From Solirubrobacteraceae bacterium (GTDB taxonomy: Bacteria > Actinomycetota > Thermoleophilia > Solirubrobacterales > Solirubrobacteraceae): DNA of 64,000 bases. The notes beneath the pieces were generated by a model. The model was not told the origin of the DNA, did not search any database, and saw nothing but the letters and a program-made list of their open reading frames with translations. The stretch lies in the NCBI GenBank assembly GCA_030447785.1, contig JAUJOF010000004.1, positions 247,307-311,306 on the forward strand. Reading direction: 5' to 3'. The translations under genes were made by a program, and so were the position numbers. Below are positions 46,647 through 55,480 of the stretch, in pieces. Position 1 is the first letter of the stretch. Each line of letters starts with the position of its first letter.

Positions 46647-48053
46647 ATGGAGGACGACCGCCCTTCCGTCGACGGCTCGGAGAGCCGGTGCGTGCTGCTC
46701 ATCGGGAAGGGCGAGCTGGCCGATGCCACCCAGCGCTCCATCAATGTTGCCGGAGGACGGGTCATCCGTCTGCACGAGCCCGGCGATGGCGAGGTCCGCG
46801 AGGCCCTCGGCGACGAGGTGGATTCCGTGGTGGTGATCTCCAAGGAGGACGTGGTCTCGCTGCGCTACTCGCTGGTGGTCGAGACCGTGAAGCCGGGCGT
46901 GCCCCTGGTGGTGACCATGTTCGGTCAGATCATGGCCACCCAGCTGCGGCGCGCGGTGGAGAACGCGCGCGTGATGTCCCTGGCCGACATCGCCGCTCCG
47001 GTCCTCGCCGCACCGTGCGTCGACGAGCGGCTGCTCTGGGTGCAGCGCCCCCAGGACGGGTTCTCCGGGGTGCGAATCACCGACGGGAAGCCCGAGGTCG
47101 TGCCGATCGAGAGCTCGGGCCGACGCCGCGGAGAGCGGCTGGTGACCAGCGTCGGCTCGCTCGTCCATCCCTTCGAGCCCAGCGCACGGATCCTGACCGG
47201 CGGCCTGCTCGCGCTGCTGCTCGTCCTGCTGGTGGACACCCTGGCGGTCGCCCTGGTCCTGGATCAGCCGCTCGTCGACGCGTTCTACGCCATGACCAAA
47301 ATCCTCGTCACCGTCGGGCCCAATCCGCTCATCGACCAGGGACCCGGCTGGTTCAAGGTGTTCTCCGCGGTGTTGATCCTCGCGACCTTGGGCTTCACCG
47401 CGGTCTTCACAGCGGGCATCATCGAGCGCATCCTCGACCGCCGGCTGACGACCATCCTGGGCCGGCGCATGGTCCCGCGCAAGAACCACGTGGTGGTCGT
47501 GGGCCTTGGGCAGGTCGGCCTGCGGCTGTGCTTGCTGCTGCGCGACCTGGACATCCCGGTGGTGGGCATCGACAGCGACCCCGACAGCTACAACGTCAAG
47601 CGCGCCAAGGACTACGGGCTCCCGGTGGTCATCGGACGAGGCGGCGATCGCTTCCTGCTGGGGCGCCTCTCGCTGGGGCGCGCACGCGCGCTGGCGGCGG
47701 TGACCGGTCACGAGGTCGAGAACATCTCGATCGCGGTGGCCGCGCACGGGATGACCGAGAACCTGCGCACCGTCCTGCACGCGGGGCGCGGCGAGGTCAC
47801 CAGCGAGACGCGCTCGCTTTTTTCCGTCGGCGTCATCCGCGACATCTACCGGGTGGGCGGGGCGGTGCTGGCCGCCGCCGCCCTGGGCTCGGACGCCAGC
47901 GAAGGATTCGTGCACGAGCAGACGACCTACCTGCTCACCGCCGGCGATGAGATCGAGCTTTTCGAGGACGGAGGTGGCGCCGACGCGGACACGGCTTCCG
48001 GGGCGGAAGGGGCTGGCGGCCAGAAATCGGGCGCGGCGCGCGACCAGAGCTGA
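46647..48053 (+). CDS. Dual-RCK/TrkA-N channel-like protein with unusual pore
   Basis: 468 residues. N-terminal Rossmann-like domain (CVLLIGKGELADATQRS) of ~150 residues, then a hydrophobic helix (LTGGLLALLLVLLVDTLAVALVL), a pore-like re-entrant segment with MTKILVTVGPNPLIDQG, a second helix (VFSAVLILATLGFTAVFTAGII), and a C-terminal RCK domain starting HVVVVGLGQVGLRLCLLLRD. Two-helix potassium channels carry TVGYG/TVGFG; TVGPNP here differs. Acidic/Gly disordered tail. Perhaps an ion channel or NAD-gated sensor; ion specificity unknown. Confidence 0.78.
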   Translation: MEDDRPSVDGSESRCVLLIGKGELADATQRSINVAGGRVIRLHEPGDGEVREALGDEVDSVVVISKEDVVSLRYSLVVETVKPGVPLVVTMFGQIMATQLRRAVENARVMSLADIAAPVLAAPCVDERLLWVQRPQDGFSGVRITDGKPEVVPIESSGRRRGERLVTSVGSLVHPFEPSARILTGGLLALLLVLLVDTLAVALVLDQPLVDAFYAMTKILVTVGPNPLIDQGPGWFKVFSAVLILATLGFTAVFTAGIIERILDRRLTTILGRRMVPRKNHVVVVGLGQVGLRLCLLLRDLDIPVVGIDSDPDSYNVKRAKDYGLPVVIGRGGDRFLLGRLSLGRARALAAVTGHEVENISIAVAAHGMTENLRTVLHAGRGEVTSETRSLFSVGVIRDIYRVGGAVLAAAALGSDASEGFVHEQTTYLLTAGDEIELFEDGGGADADTASGAEGAGGQKSGAARDQS

Positions 48054-48131
48054 CGCATCCGTGCGCGCCGGCGACACAGGGGGTCGATGGGCATTGGACC
48101 TGAGGCAGCCCATCTGCCACCCTTACGCGCC

Positions 48132-49262
48132 GTGAAGCTGCTCACGCCCCGACTGCCCTTCCGCGACACGCCCGACCCGGACGAGGTCGACCGCGACCGC
48201 GACCGCGAGCCCGAGGCTCTCGAGCACGGGCACGAGGGCCTCCAGCCCGACCACGGCCTCGCGCCCGGGGACGAGCAGCTGATCGACCTCGAGGTCCCCG
48301 ACTTCGCCTGCGCCAGCTGCGGGGCGGGGATGGACGCGGGTCAGGACTGGTGCCTGGAGTGCGGTACCGCCGCCCCCGGGCGCATCGACGAACGCCCCGG
48401 CGGGCGCGCCGCGCTGACCATCGCGAGCATCGTGGTGGTGCTGGTGCTCAGCGCCGGCGTGGCCGCTTACGCCGCGCTATCGAGCGACGCGGCGCGCGAG
48501 ACGCAGGGCACCGACCCCAACGGCCAGCCGCTGCAGGCCCAGGTGCCCCCGCCTCCGGGCCCCGGCGCGGCGACCAACACCCCGCCCCCGGCCGACGTTC
48601 CCACCCCGCTGCCCGAGGGCGGCACGGGCGACGGCGCGCAGATCCCCACCCCCTTGCCCGACGCGGGCGGGGCGACCGGTGCCCCGGCGACCGCCCCCGG
48701 CGCCCCCTCCGGCGGCGGCGATGGCCCATCGGCCGCTCCCAGCGGCGGTGGCGGCGGCTCATCGGGCGGCTCGGGCGGCGCCCCCGCGACCCGTCCGGTC
48801 GGCGCGATCGCGCTGGCGCCCGGCTCCGGGGACGTGCAGTTCCTCAACGAGGGCGAGCGGCGCGCGGACTCCCGGTTCGGCGATCCCACCAAGGCCTACG
48901 ACGGCAGCGACGCGCGCGTGTGGCAGGCGTCCGTCCCCGCCGACGGCGACGACTTCGGGTTGGGTCTGGCGTTCGGCCTCGAGCGGCCGCGCGACATGAG
49001 CAGCGTGACGCTCAATCTCGACGGCCGCGGGGGCTTCGGGGTCGAGGTGTTCGGCTCGGCCGGCAGAACCCAACCGCCCGACATGCTCGACCGCCGCTGG
49101 AAGAAGATCGGCAGCGACTCCGACGTACGGGACGGCCAGCGCATCTCGCTGGACGCCGACGGCCGCGTGCGCCACCTGCTCGTGCGCATCACCGAGGCGC
49201 CGCAGGGCGCCGAGGGCCGGCGTAGCGTGGCCATCGCCGAAGTGCGCTTCCGGGGTCGCTGA
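48132..49262 (+). CDS. Zinc-ribbon, single-pass membrane protein with C-terminal discoidin-like domain
   Basis: About 376 residues from a GTG at 48132; the ATG at 48087 is an alternative. Order: acidic/Asp-Glu-Arg leader, zinc ribbon [11 protein letters not shown]...CLECG (four Cys), one helix ([20 protein letters not shown]), a Pro/Gly/Ala-rich spacer of ~100 residues, and a C-terminal beta domain ([53 protein letters not shown]) resembling an F5/8-type C (discoidin) domain. Inside-out topology: ribbon in the cytosol, ligand-binding domain outside. Role unknown; start uncertain. Confidence 0.72.
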   Translation: MKLLTPRLPFRDTPDPDEVDRDRDREPEALEHGHEGLQPDHGLAPGDEQLIDLEVPDFACASCGAGMDAGQDWCLECGTAAPGRIDERPGGRAALTIASIVVVLVLSAGVAAYAALSSDAARETQGTDPNGQPLQAQVPPPPGPGAATNTPPPADVPTPLPEGGTGDGAQIPTPLPDAGGATGAPATAPGAPSGGGDGPSAAPSGGGGGSSGGSGGAPATRPVGAIALAPGSGDVQFLNEGERRADSRFGDPTKAYDGSDARVWQASVPADGDDFGLGLAFGLERPRDMSSVTLNLDGRGGFGVEVFGSAGRTQPPDMLDRRWKKIGSDSDVRDGQRISLDADGRVRHLLVRITEAPQGAEGRRSVAIAEVRFRGR

Positions 49263-49266
49263 GCCG

Positions 49267-49725
49267 ATGGCCAGCGCCACGATGCGCACCAGCGAGGGCG
49301 AGATCGCCCTCGAGCTCTTCGACGCGGACGCCCCCAAGACCGTCGACAACTTCGCCAAGCTGGCCGAGGACGGCTTCTACGACGGGCTGATCTTCCACCG
49401 GATCATCCCCCGGTTCATGATCCAGGGCGGCGACCCGCAGGGCACCGGCACCGGCGGGCCCGGCTACACCTTCGAGGACGAGATCAACCAGCACAAGGTG
49501 GTGCGCGGCGCGCTGGCCATGGCCAACTCGGGACCGAACACCAACGGCTCGCAGTTCTTCATCGTCACCGTCGACGAGGCCCCGTGGCTGGACGGCAAGC
49601 ACACCGTCTTCGGCCGGGTCACCGACGGGATGGACGTGGTCGACCGCCTCGAGGCGGTCGAGACCGACGCGCGCGACCGGCCGGTCGAGCCCGTCGGCAT
49701 CGAGAGCATCTCGATCTCGCGCTAG
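49267..49725 (+). CDS. Cyclophilin-type peptidyl-prolyl isomerase
   Basis: 152 residues, cytosolic (no signal). Isomerises prolyl peptide bonds during folding. Active-site motifs: [15 protein letters not shown] (Arg, Phe, Met, Gln), GSQFFIVT and [12 protein letters not shown] (His, Val). Begins 4 bp after the preceding stop with the ATG at 49267. Full length for small bacterial cyclophilins. Confidence 0.94.
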   Translation: MASATMRTSEGEIALELFDADAPKTVDNFAKLAEDGFYDGLIFHRIIPRFMIQGGDPQGTGTGGPGYTFEDEINQHKVVRGALAMANSGPNTNGSQFFIVTVDEAPWLDGKHTVFGRVTDGMDVVDRLEAVETDARDRPVEPVGIESISISR

Positions 49726-49734
49726 TAGCAGCGG

Positions 49735-50571
49735 GTGAGCGCCCTCGAGGCGATCCTCCTGGGGCTCCTCCAGGGCCTCACGGAGTTCCTGCCCGTCTCC
49801 AGCTCCGCCCACCTGCGGGTCTTCCCCGCCTTCTTCGGGCTGCCCGACCCGGGCGCTGCGTTCACCGCCGTCGTCCAGCTGGGCACGATGACCGCCGAGC
49901 TCTGGTTCTTCCGCCGCGACCTGCAGCGCATCGCGCGGGCGTGGCTGGCCCACGTGCGCGCGCTGGGCCGCCGCGCCGCAAACCTCGACGCCCGCCTGGG
50001 CTGGTTCATCGTCCTGGGCACGATTCCGATCTCCGTCTTCGGCCTGGCCTTCGAGGACTCGATCGAGAACGGCGCGCGCAACCTCACGCTGATCGGCTCA
50101 ACCCTCATCGTCTTCGGGTTGATCCTCCTCGCCGCCGACCGGCTGGGACCCAAAGTCCGTCCGCTGGAGCGCATCCGCACCCGCGACGGGCTGCTCATGG
50201 GGCTGGCCCAGGCGCTGGCGCTGGTGCCCGGCGTCTCGCGCTCGGGCGCCACCATCTCCGCCGGCCTGTTCCTGGGCCTGGACCGCGTGGCCGCCGCGCG
50301 CTTCTCCTTCCTGCTGTCCATCCCCGCGGTGGTGCTCAGCGGCGGCCTGCAGTTCTTCTCGCTGCTGTTGGGCGGCGGCGACTCGGGCGGGGCCGACCCC
50401 GGGTGGGGCGCCATCGCCATCGCCACGCTGCTGGCCTTCGCCTCCGGCTACGCGGCCATCGCCTTCCTGCTGCGCTTCCTGGTCTCCCACACCTTCGACG
50501 TGTTCGTCGTCTACCGGGTCGCCCTGGGCACGCTAGTCCTCGTGCTCGTGGCGGCGGGGGCGATCACGTGA
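49735..50571 (+). CDS. uppP: Undecaprenyl-diphosphatase UppP (BacA)
   Basis: 278 residues from a GTG, 9 bp after the cyclophilin stop. Dephosphorylates undecaprenyl pyrophosphate to recycle the cell-wall lipid carrier. Signatures: LLQGLTEFLPVSSSAHL (motif with the catalytic Glu/Ser/His set) and ALVPGVSRSGATI; about seven to eight helices. Bacitracin resistance is a known consequence of overexpression in the family. The 155 bp following its stop show no convincing gene before the beta-helix gene. Confidence 0.95.
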   Translation: MSALEAILLGLLQGLTEFLPVSSSAHLRVFPAFFGLPDPGAAFTAVVQLGTMTAELWFFRRDLQRIARAWLAHVRALGRRAANLDARLGWFIVLGTIPISVFGLAFEDSIENGARNLTLIGSTLIVFGLILLAADRLGPKVRPLERIRTRDGLLMGLAQALALVPGVSRSGATISAGLFLGLDRVAAARFSFLLSIPAVVLSGGLQFFSLLLGGGDSGGADPGWGAIAIATLLAFASGYAAIAFLLRFLVSHTFDVFVVYRVALGTLVLVLVAAGAIT

Positions 50572-50725
50572 TCCGCCACGGGCGCGGTCTTCGGCAACGT
50601 GCCCGAGCGCTCCGCCGACGAGATGGCCGCGATGCCGCGCCGGGGACCGGACGCGAACGGGACTGAAGGACCTCAGCATGCAGCGCGCCGGGCTCTCGAG
50701 CCCGACGCGCTGCTGCAGCCTTGGG

Positions 50726-51811
50726 TCAGCTGCCCTCGTCCGCCCCACAGGTGCCGGGCGGAACTTCCTCGTTCTGCGTCAGGCAGCGGTTGTTCTGGTT
50801 CCACTCGTTGAGCGGCTCACTGCCGGGCGGTCCGCCCGGAGCGCCCCGTCCGGCGGCGTCGAAGAAGGCGGTCCCCGACCCCGCGAGGCCGTTGAGCAGC
50901 ATCGTGTTGTTGGTGATCAGGTTGGCGTTCGCCCCCTCGGTGAGCAGGATGCCGTCGCCGAGGTTCTCGCTCACGACGTTGTTCGTGATGAGGTTGTCGG
51001 TGCTGCCCTGCCGCCGGATCCTGATTCCGGCGTCGTCGGATGGATCCTCATCGCCGTTCTCGAAGATCTCGTTGCCGCGCGCGACGTTGCGAGCGCCGTC
51101 GCTGATCAGAAGCCCGTTGGAGGGGACGGCCACCGTAGGGAAGCCGCTGCGCACCGTCAGGCCGCCGTCGTTGTCGTGCAGGCGGTTGTGGACGACGTCG
51201 ACGCAGTCCCCGTTGATCGCGACTCCCTGGTTGTGGTTCGAGACGTCGTTGCCGGACCTCTCGCCGGTCCCTACGTGGATCTGGCCGTCGCAGCTGGCGC
51301 CGGTGATGAGCACTCCATGACTCGCCGGCCTCGAATTCGCGAGGACGGTCCCGGCCGGTCCGGTAATGGTCAGGAACTCGACCTTGACGTTGAGGGAGTC
51401 CCTGATTCTGACGCCGTTGTCGAAGCCCTCCAGGGTCCCGCCGGGCTTGCTCGAGAACACGTGGACGTTTCGCAGGCGGTCGATCTCCACCCCGTTGTCC
51501 TCCGAGAAGGTCGCGTTGACCTCCGAGACGCCGCCCGTGGGTGCGACCCCCTGGCAACTGCCCTCGAACCCGGAGCCGACGCAGGAGATCGTGTGGCCGT
51601 TGAGGTCGATGACCGTGTTGTCGGCTACCACCCTCAGGCCGTCCGTGTCGGGGCAGACCAGGTCGTTGGCGACCTTGATCGTGCCGCTCACGGGCATTTC
51701 ACACGAGACCACCGTCTCTCCGCCATCGGTCTCTGACTGGGCCTGGGCCGGGCCTGCTGCGAGCAGTAGCGCGGTAACACTCGCCCCGAGCAGGGCTTGT
51801 ACGGTTCGTAT
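50726..51811 (-). CDS. Secreted right-handed parallel beta-helix protein, apparent ATA start
   Basis: 361 residues. Signal peptide (VQALLGASVTALLLAAGPAQA, less one residue shown in two parts: VQALLGASVTALLL and AAGPAQA), then a NosD/pectate-lyase-like repeat domain: VVADNTVIDLNGHTIS, NVHVFSSKPGG, LISDGARNVARGNEIF, TDNLITNNVVSENLGDGI, NLITNNTMLLNG. Some Cys pairs. Beta-helix proteins often bind or cleave polysaccharides; no catalytic signature is evident here. The strong Shine-Dalgarno GGAGGGG is followed 5 nt later by ATA (51811-51809) just before the signal peptide; no ATG, GTG or TTG is present in that position. Divergent from ctaG. Confidence 0.75.
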   Translation of the reverse strand: MRTVQALLGASVTALLLAAGPAQAQSETDGGETVVSCEMPVSGTIKVANDLVCPDTDGLRVVADNTVIDLNGHTISCVGSGFEGSCQGVAPTGGVSEVNATFSEDNGVEIDRLRNVHVFSSKPGGTLEGFDNGVRIRDSLNVKVEFLTITGPAGTVLANSRPASHGVLITGASCDGQIHVGTGERSGNDVSNHNQGVAINGDCVDVVHNRLHDNDGGLTVRSGFPTVAVPSNGLLISDGARNVARGNEIFENGDEDPSDDAGIRIRRQGSTDNLITNNVVSENLGDGILLTEGANANLITNNTMLLNGLAGSGTAFFDAAGRGAPGGPPGSEPLNEWNQNNRCLTQNEEVPPGTCGADEGS

Positions 51812-51889
51812 GAGAACCCCTCCCTCGTGAATCGTTATGGTGTGCGCCCGAGCGGACGCACCTGGCAGCCGGGTATCACCCTGGCCGGC

Positions 51890-51919
51890 GGATGCGAAAC
51901 CGGCTTGCGGTCCGCATCC
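51890..51919. promoter_or_regulatory. Hairpin upstream of ctaG
   Basis: GGATGCG and CGCATCC (7-bp perfect outer stem) enclose ACCG/CGGT with a GCTTG loop. It ends 24 bp before the ctaG GTG in the 132-bp gap between divergent genes. Could be a leader hairpin or operator; nothing more can be said. Confidence 0.4.
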
Positions 51920-51943
51920 TCTGCGTGGCGGTAGGCTGGCCCC

Positions 51944-52825
51944 GTGTGGGCGCACGTCGGGGCAGTCGTGCTCGCCCCGGCGCAGCTGGGGCCGGGACTG
52001 GTGGTCGGCCTCCTGTACTGGTGGCGGGCGCGCGCCCTGGCCGGCGGGCCGCGGGCGGTGCCCCGCGCGCGCCAGGCCTTCTTCTACGGCGGGCTGGCGC
52101 TCGTGCTGGCCACGCTGGCCTCGCCGCTGGCGGTCATGGCCGATGAGCTGTTCTGGGCGCACATGGCCGAGCACCTGCTCATCGCCGAGCTGGGTGCGCT
52201 GGGCATGGCCGTCGGGCTCACCGCGCCGGTGCTCGCACCGCTGCTGCGCGTGCGCGAGCTGGCCTGGATCCGCCACCTCGCCCACCCGGTCGTGGCCGTG
52301 GGGCTGTGGAGCGCCAACCTGGTGGCCTGGCACGTCCCCCTCCTGCAGGAGGCCGCCCTGCGCAGCGACGCGGTGCACGCCCTGCAGCACATGGCGTTCA
52401 TCGGCGCGGGGCTGAACATGTGGCTGGCCCTGCTGGGGCCGCTGCCCAAGCCGGGCTGGTTTGGCAACCTCGCGCGGCTCCTGTACGTGGTGGCGGTGCG
52501 CCTGATCGGCGCGGCGGTGGCCAACGCCTTCGTGTGGGCGGAGGTCGACCTCTACGACGCCTACGCGCCCGGGCGCACCGAGTGGGGCATCACCGCGGCG
52601 ACCGACCAGGTGGTGGCCGGCTCGATCATGATGGTGGAAGGCTCGATCCTGACCATCTGCCTGTTCGCCTGGGTCTTCCTGCGCTCGGCCCGCGAGGGCG
52701 AGGAGCGCCAGGCGCTGCTCGACCTGGCCGCGGGGCGCGGGGTCGCCCTCAGCGAGCGGCGCGCCGCGCGCGCGGTGGCCGCTGGCCACGGAGCGGCGCT
52801 GCGCCGGCGCATCGAGGACAGCTGA
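51944..52825 (+). CDS. ctaG: Cytochrome c oxidase assembly protein of the CtaG (caa3) type
   Basis: 293 residues, about seven helices, GTG start. Family motifs include MAEHLLIAELGALGMAVGL, VAWHVPLLQEAAL, DAVHALQHMAFIGAG and TDQVVAGSIMMVEGS, with membrane His residues that probably coordinate copper or heme-related ligands. It supports Cu delivery to terminal oxidase. C-terminal ~60 residues are charged and cytosolic. Followed by a 48-codon gene after 30 bp. Confidence 0.88.
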   Translation: MWAHVGAVVLAPAQLGPGLVVGLLYWWRARALAGGPRAVPRARQAFFYGGLALVLATLASPLAVMADELFWAHMAEHLLIAELGALGMAVGLTAPVLAPLLRVRELAWIRHLAHPVVAVGLWSANLVAWHVPLLQEAALRSDAVHALQHMAFIGAGLNMWLALLGPLPKPGWFGNLARLLYVVAVRLIGAAVANAFVWAEVDLYDAYAPGRTEWGITAATDQVVAGSIMMVEGSILTICLFAWVFLRSAREGEERQALLDLAAGRGVALSERRAARAVAAGHGAALRRRIEDS

Positions 52826-52855
52826 GCTTTATCACCCGTGGCTAGCCTGGAGGGC

Positions 52856-53002
52856 ATGTCAATGATGTCACGCCTCTCCAAGTTCGCCGCCTCCCCCCAG
52901 GGCCGGCGCATGGCCGACAAGGCCCGCGCCAAGGCCAACGATCCCAAGACCCGCGCGCAGATCGAGGAAGTCCGCAAGAAGGTCGCGGGCAAGCGCCGCT
53001 GA
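52856..53002 (+). CDS. Small basic helical protein, 48 residues
   Basis: ATG at 52856 (GGAGGG immediately upstream), TGA at 53000-53002. Sequence MSMMSRLSKFAASPQGRRM and then KARAKANDPKTRAQIEEV is highly charged and helical; it looks like an actinobacterial small conserved protein type. Not a shadow of a gene on the other strand, and G+C and codon pattern agree with coding. Function unknown. Sits between ctaG and the convergent kinase gene. Confidence 0.65.
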   Translation: MSMMSRLSKFAASPQGRRMADKARAKANDPKTRAQIEEVRKKVAGKRR

Positions 53003-53054
53003 GCCGCGCGCGGAGGCTCACTCGACGAGCAACGCCCAGCGGCGGCGGCCCTGC

Positions 53055-54137
53055 TCAGGGACCGCCGGACGCCATGGCCTCGGCGCGGCGGGCCAGTTCC
53101 AGGACGCCGTCGCCGAAGGCCTCGAGGTACGGATCGTCGGTGCTGCCGCTAGCCACCCGCCTGAGGTTGCCCTGCATGAACACGATCGACTTCCACAAGG
53201 CCAGCGTCCGGTACCAGCGGATGTCGGTCATGGAGCGCCCGCTGCGCTCCTCGTAGCGGGCGACGAGCTCCTCGCGGCGCAGGAATCCCTCCTGGCGCGT
53301 GACGCCCGACAACTCGAACCGGCCCAGCGGCGGGTCGTCGCGGTCGACCCACAGCGTGCACAGATAGCCCACGTCGGCCAGGGGGTCGCCGATGGTGGCC
53401 ATCTCCCAGTCGAAGACGGCCTTGACGCGGGCGGGCGCTTCGGGGGCCAGCATGGTGTTGCCCAGGCGGAAGTCGCCGTGGACGACGGTGGCCGGGGGCG
53501 AGGCGGGCAGGTGCTCGCCCAGCCACGCGCCGACACGCTCGACCTCGGGCACATCGCGCGTCCGGTTGTGCTCCCATAGGCCGCCGAAGCGCCGCAGCTG
53601 GCGCTCCAGGTAGCCGGTGGGCCTGCCGAAGCCCTCCAGGCCGGCGCCCTGCCAGTCGGCGGCGTGGATCTCCACCAGCGCGTCGACCAGCTCCTCGCTC
53701 AGTCGCCGGCGCTGCGCGGGGGTGTCGAGGGCGCGTGGGATCTCGGAGGTGATCACGTGGCCCTCGACCTTCTCCATGACGTAGAAGGGCGCGCCGATGA
53801 TCGAGTCGTCGTCGCTCACGGCGAGTATCCGCGGCACGCGGGCCGAGCCCTCCAGGGCGCGCATCACCCGCGCCTCGCGCAGGACGTCGTGCGCGGAGGG
53901 GGGCAGGGGCCCGCGCGGGGGGCGGCGCAGGATCACCTCCAGGTCGCCGCGCGTGATCCGGTAGGTGACGTTGGAGTGCCCCTCGCCGACGGGGACGGCC
54001 TCGAGCGGCCCGGCTCCGAGCCCCCGCTCGTCGAGGAAGGCCTCGAGGGACCGGGTGACCAGCAGCGGCTCGCGGTCATTGGCCCGGGCCTCCTCGAGGG
54101 TGGCGACGATGTCGTCCGGCGCGATCTCCGCGCTCAC
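53055..54137 (-). CDS. Aminoglycoside-phosphotransferase-fold kinase paired with acyl-CoA dehydrogenase
   Basis: 360 residues from the GTG at 54137, overlapping the acyl-CoA dehydrogenase stop by 4 bp. APH/choline-kinase fold: GEGHSNVTYRI (nucleotide loop), catalytic VVHGDFRLGNTML (HxDxxxxN) and VFDWEMATIGDPLADVGY (metal-binding Asp). Homologues next to or fused with acyl-CoA dehydrogenases (ACAD10/ACAD11 and LvaA-type proteins) phosphorylate 4-hydroxyacyl-CoA; the same substrate class is inferred here. Strand and overlap support a shared transcript. Confidence 0.88.
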   Translation of the reverse strand: MSAEIAPDDIVATLEEARANDREPLLVTRSLEAFLDERGLGAGPLEAVPVGEGHSNVTYRITRGDLEVILRRPPRGPLPPSAHDVLREARVMRALEGSARVPRILAVSDDDSIIGAPFYVMEKVEGHVITSEIPRALDTPAQRRRLSEELVDALVEIHAADWQGAGLEGFGRPTGYLERQLRRFGGLWEHNRTRDVPEVERVGAWLGEHLPASPPATVVHGDFRLGNTMLAPEAPARVKAVFDWEMATIGDPLADVGYLCTLWVDRDDPPLGRFELSGVTRQEGFLRREELVARYEERSGRSMTDIRWYRTLALWKSIVFMQGNLRRVASGSTDDPYLEAFGDGVLELARRAEAMASGGP

Positions 54138-55384
54138 CCCAGGTCGCCGCAGGCGCCTGCGGTGGACCCGCCCTGGGCGGCGAGCTCGAGCAGCTCGCGG
54201 GCGATCACCATGCGGTGCACCTCGCTGGCGCCGTCGTAGATGCGCGCGGCGCGCGCGTCGGCGTACCACCGGGCGATCGGCTCGTCGGTGGCGATCCCGT
54301 GTGAGCCGAAGACCTGCACCGCGCGGTCCATCACCCGCCCGAAGGCCTCGGACACGAAGGTCTTGGCCATCGCGACCTCCTGGCGGTGGGGCAGTCCCTG
54401 CTCGACCTTCCAGGCAGTGTGCAGCACCATCAGGCGGCTGGCGTAGAGGTCCATGGCGCTGTCGGCCAGGAAGAACTGCAGCGCCTGGTGACGCGCCAGC
54501 TCGCGCCCGAAGGTCCGGCGCTCGAGCATCCGCTGGGCGGTGAGATCCAGCGCACGCTGGGCCACCCCGATCCAGCGCATGGCGTGGGCCAGACGGCCAG
54601 CGGCGAGGCGCACCTGGGCGATGCGAAAGCCCGCGCCCTCCTCGCCGAGCAGGTTCTCCACGGGCACCCGCACCTCGCGCAGCTCGATCTCGGGATGGCC
54701 GCCGGGGAAGTGGGCGCCGATGATGCCCGGGTCGCGCACCACGCTCCAGCCCGGCGTGTCGCAGGGCACGATGATCAGGCTGTAGGCACGGTGCTTGAGG
54801 TCGGGCTCCCCGGTGCGGGCGACCACGATCGAGAAGGCGGCGCCCTCGGCGCCGGTGATGAACCACTTGCGCCCGTTGAGCACGTACTCGTCGCCATCGC
54901 GCAGCGCCGTGGTCTCCAGGTTCAGCGGATCCGACGAGGCCACGTCGGGCTCGGTCATCGCGAAGCACGAGCGGATGCGCCCCTCGGCCAGCGGGCGCAG
55001 CCAGCGCTCGAGCTGCCCGGGCGAGCCCGCGTGCAGCAGGATGTGCATGTTGCCCTCGTCGGGCGCCATGGCGTGGAGGCCCAGCGAGGCCAGCCCGCTC
55101 ACGCCGCACACCTGGCTGATGAGGCTCATGCCCAGCACGCCGATGCCCAGCCCGCCCCACTCCTCGGGCAGGTGGGGAGTGAAGATGCCGCGCTCGCGGG
55201 CGCGATCGCGCAGGCCCTCGACCACCGGCCAGGAGGCCAGCAGGTCGGTCGGGTCGGCGACCTCCCGCTCGGCGGGCAGGACGTCCTCGGCCACGTAGGC
55301 GCGCACGCGGCCGAGCAGCTCCTGCAGTCGGGGTGGGACGGTGAAGTCGATGGCGCCGGGGATCGCCGGCGCGGCGGGCTCCAT
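54134..55384 (-). CDS. Acyl-CoA dehydrogenase family protein
   Basis: 416 residues from the ATG at 55384. FAD-dependent dehydrogenase fold: LPEEWGGLGIGVLGMSL, CFAMTEPDVASSDPLNLET (FAD/substrate loop), NGRKWFITGAEG, and C-terminal VFGSHGIATDEPIARWYADA followed by IYDGASEVHRMVIARELL. Acts in fatty-acid or hydroxy-acid oxidation. Its coupling to the kinase suggests handling of phosphorylated 4-hydroxyacyl-CoA as for ACAD10/11. Divergent from sixA, 96 bp between starts. Confidence 0.9.
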   Translation of the reverse strand: MEPAAPAIPGAIDFTVPPRLQELLGRVRAYVAEDVLPAEREVADPTDLLASWPVVEGLRDRARERGIFTPHLPEEWGGLGIGVLGMSLISQVCGVSGLASLGLHAMAPDEGNMHILLHAGSPGQLERWLRPLAEGRIRSCFAMTEPDVASSDPLNLETTALRDGDEYVLNGRKWFITGAEGAAFSIVVARTGEPDLKHRAYSLIIVPCDTPGWSVVRDPGIIGAHFPGGHPEIELREVRVPVENLLGEEGAGFRIAQVRLAAGRLAHAMRWIGVAQRALDLTAQRMLERRTFGRELARHQALQFFLADSAMDLYASRLMVLHTAWKVEQGLPHRQEVAMAKTFVSEAFGRVMDRAVQVFGSHGIATDEPIARWYADARAARIYDGASEVHRMVIARELLELAAQGGSTAGACGDLG

Positions 55385-55480
55385 GGGCGGCAGGGTATAC
55401 GCGCGGGAGCCGGATCTCGCGGCGCCCGGGTTGACACACCCTTCACGTTCCCCGCGGCGGCGAGCCGGTAGGTTGTCCGC

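Noticed and set aside
50572..50725. Possible short gene after uppP (VIRHGRGLRQ...)
   Set aside because: Only ~32 codons, no similarity recognised, arginine-rich composition of an out-of-frame read; no start context other than the uppP overlap.
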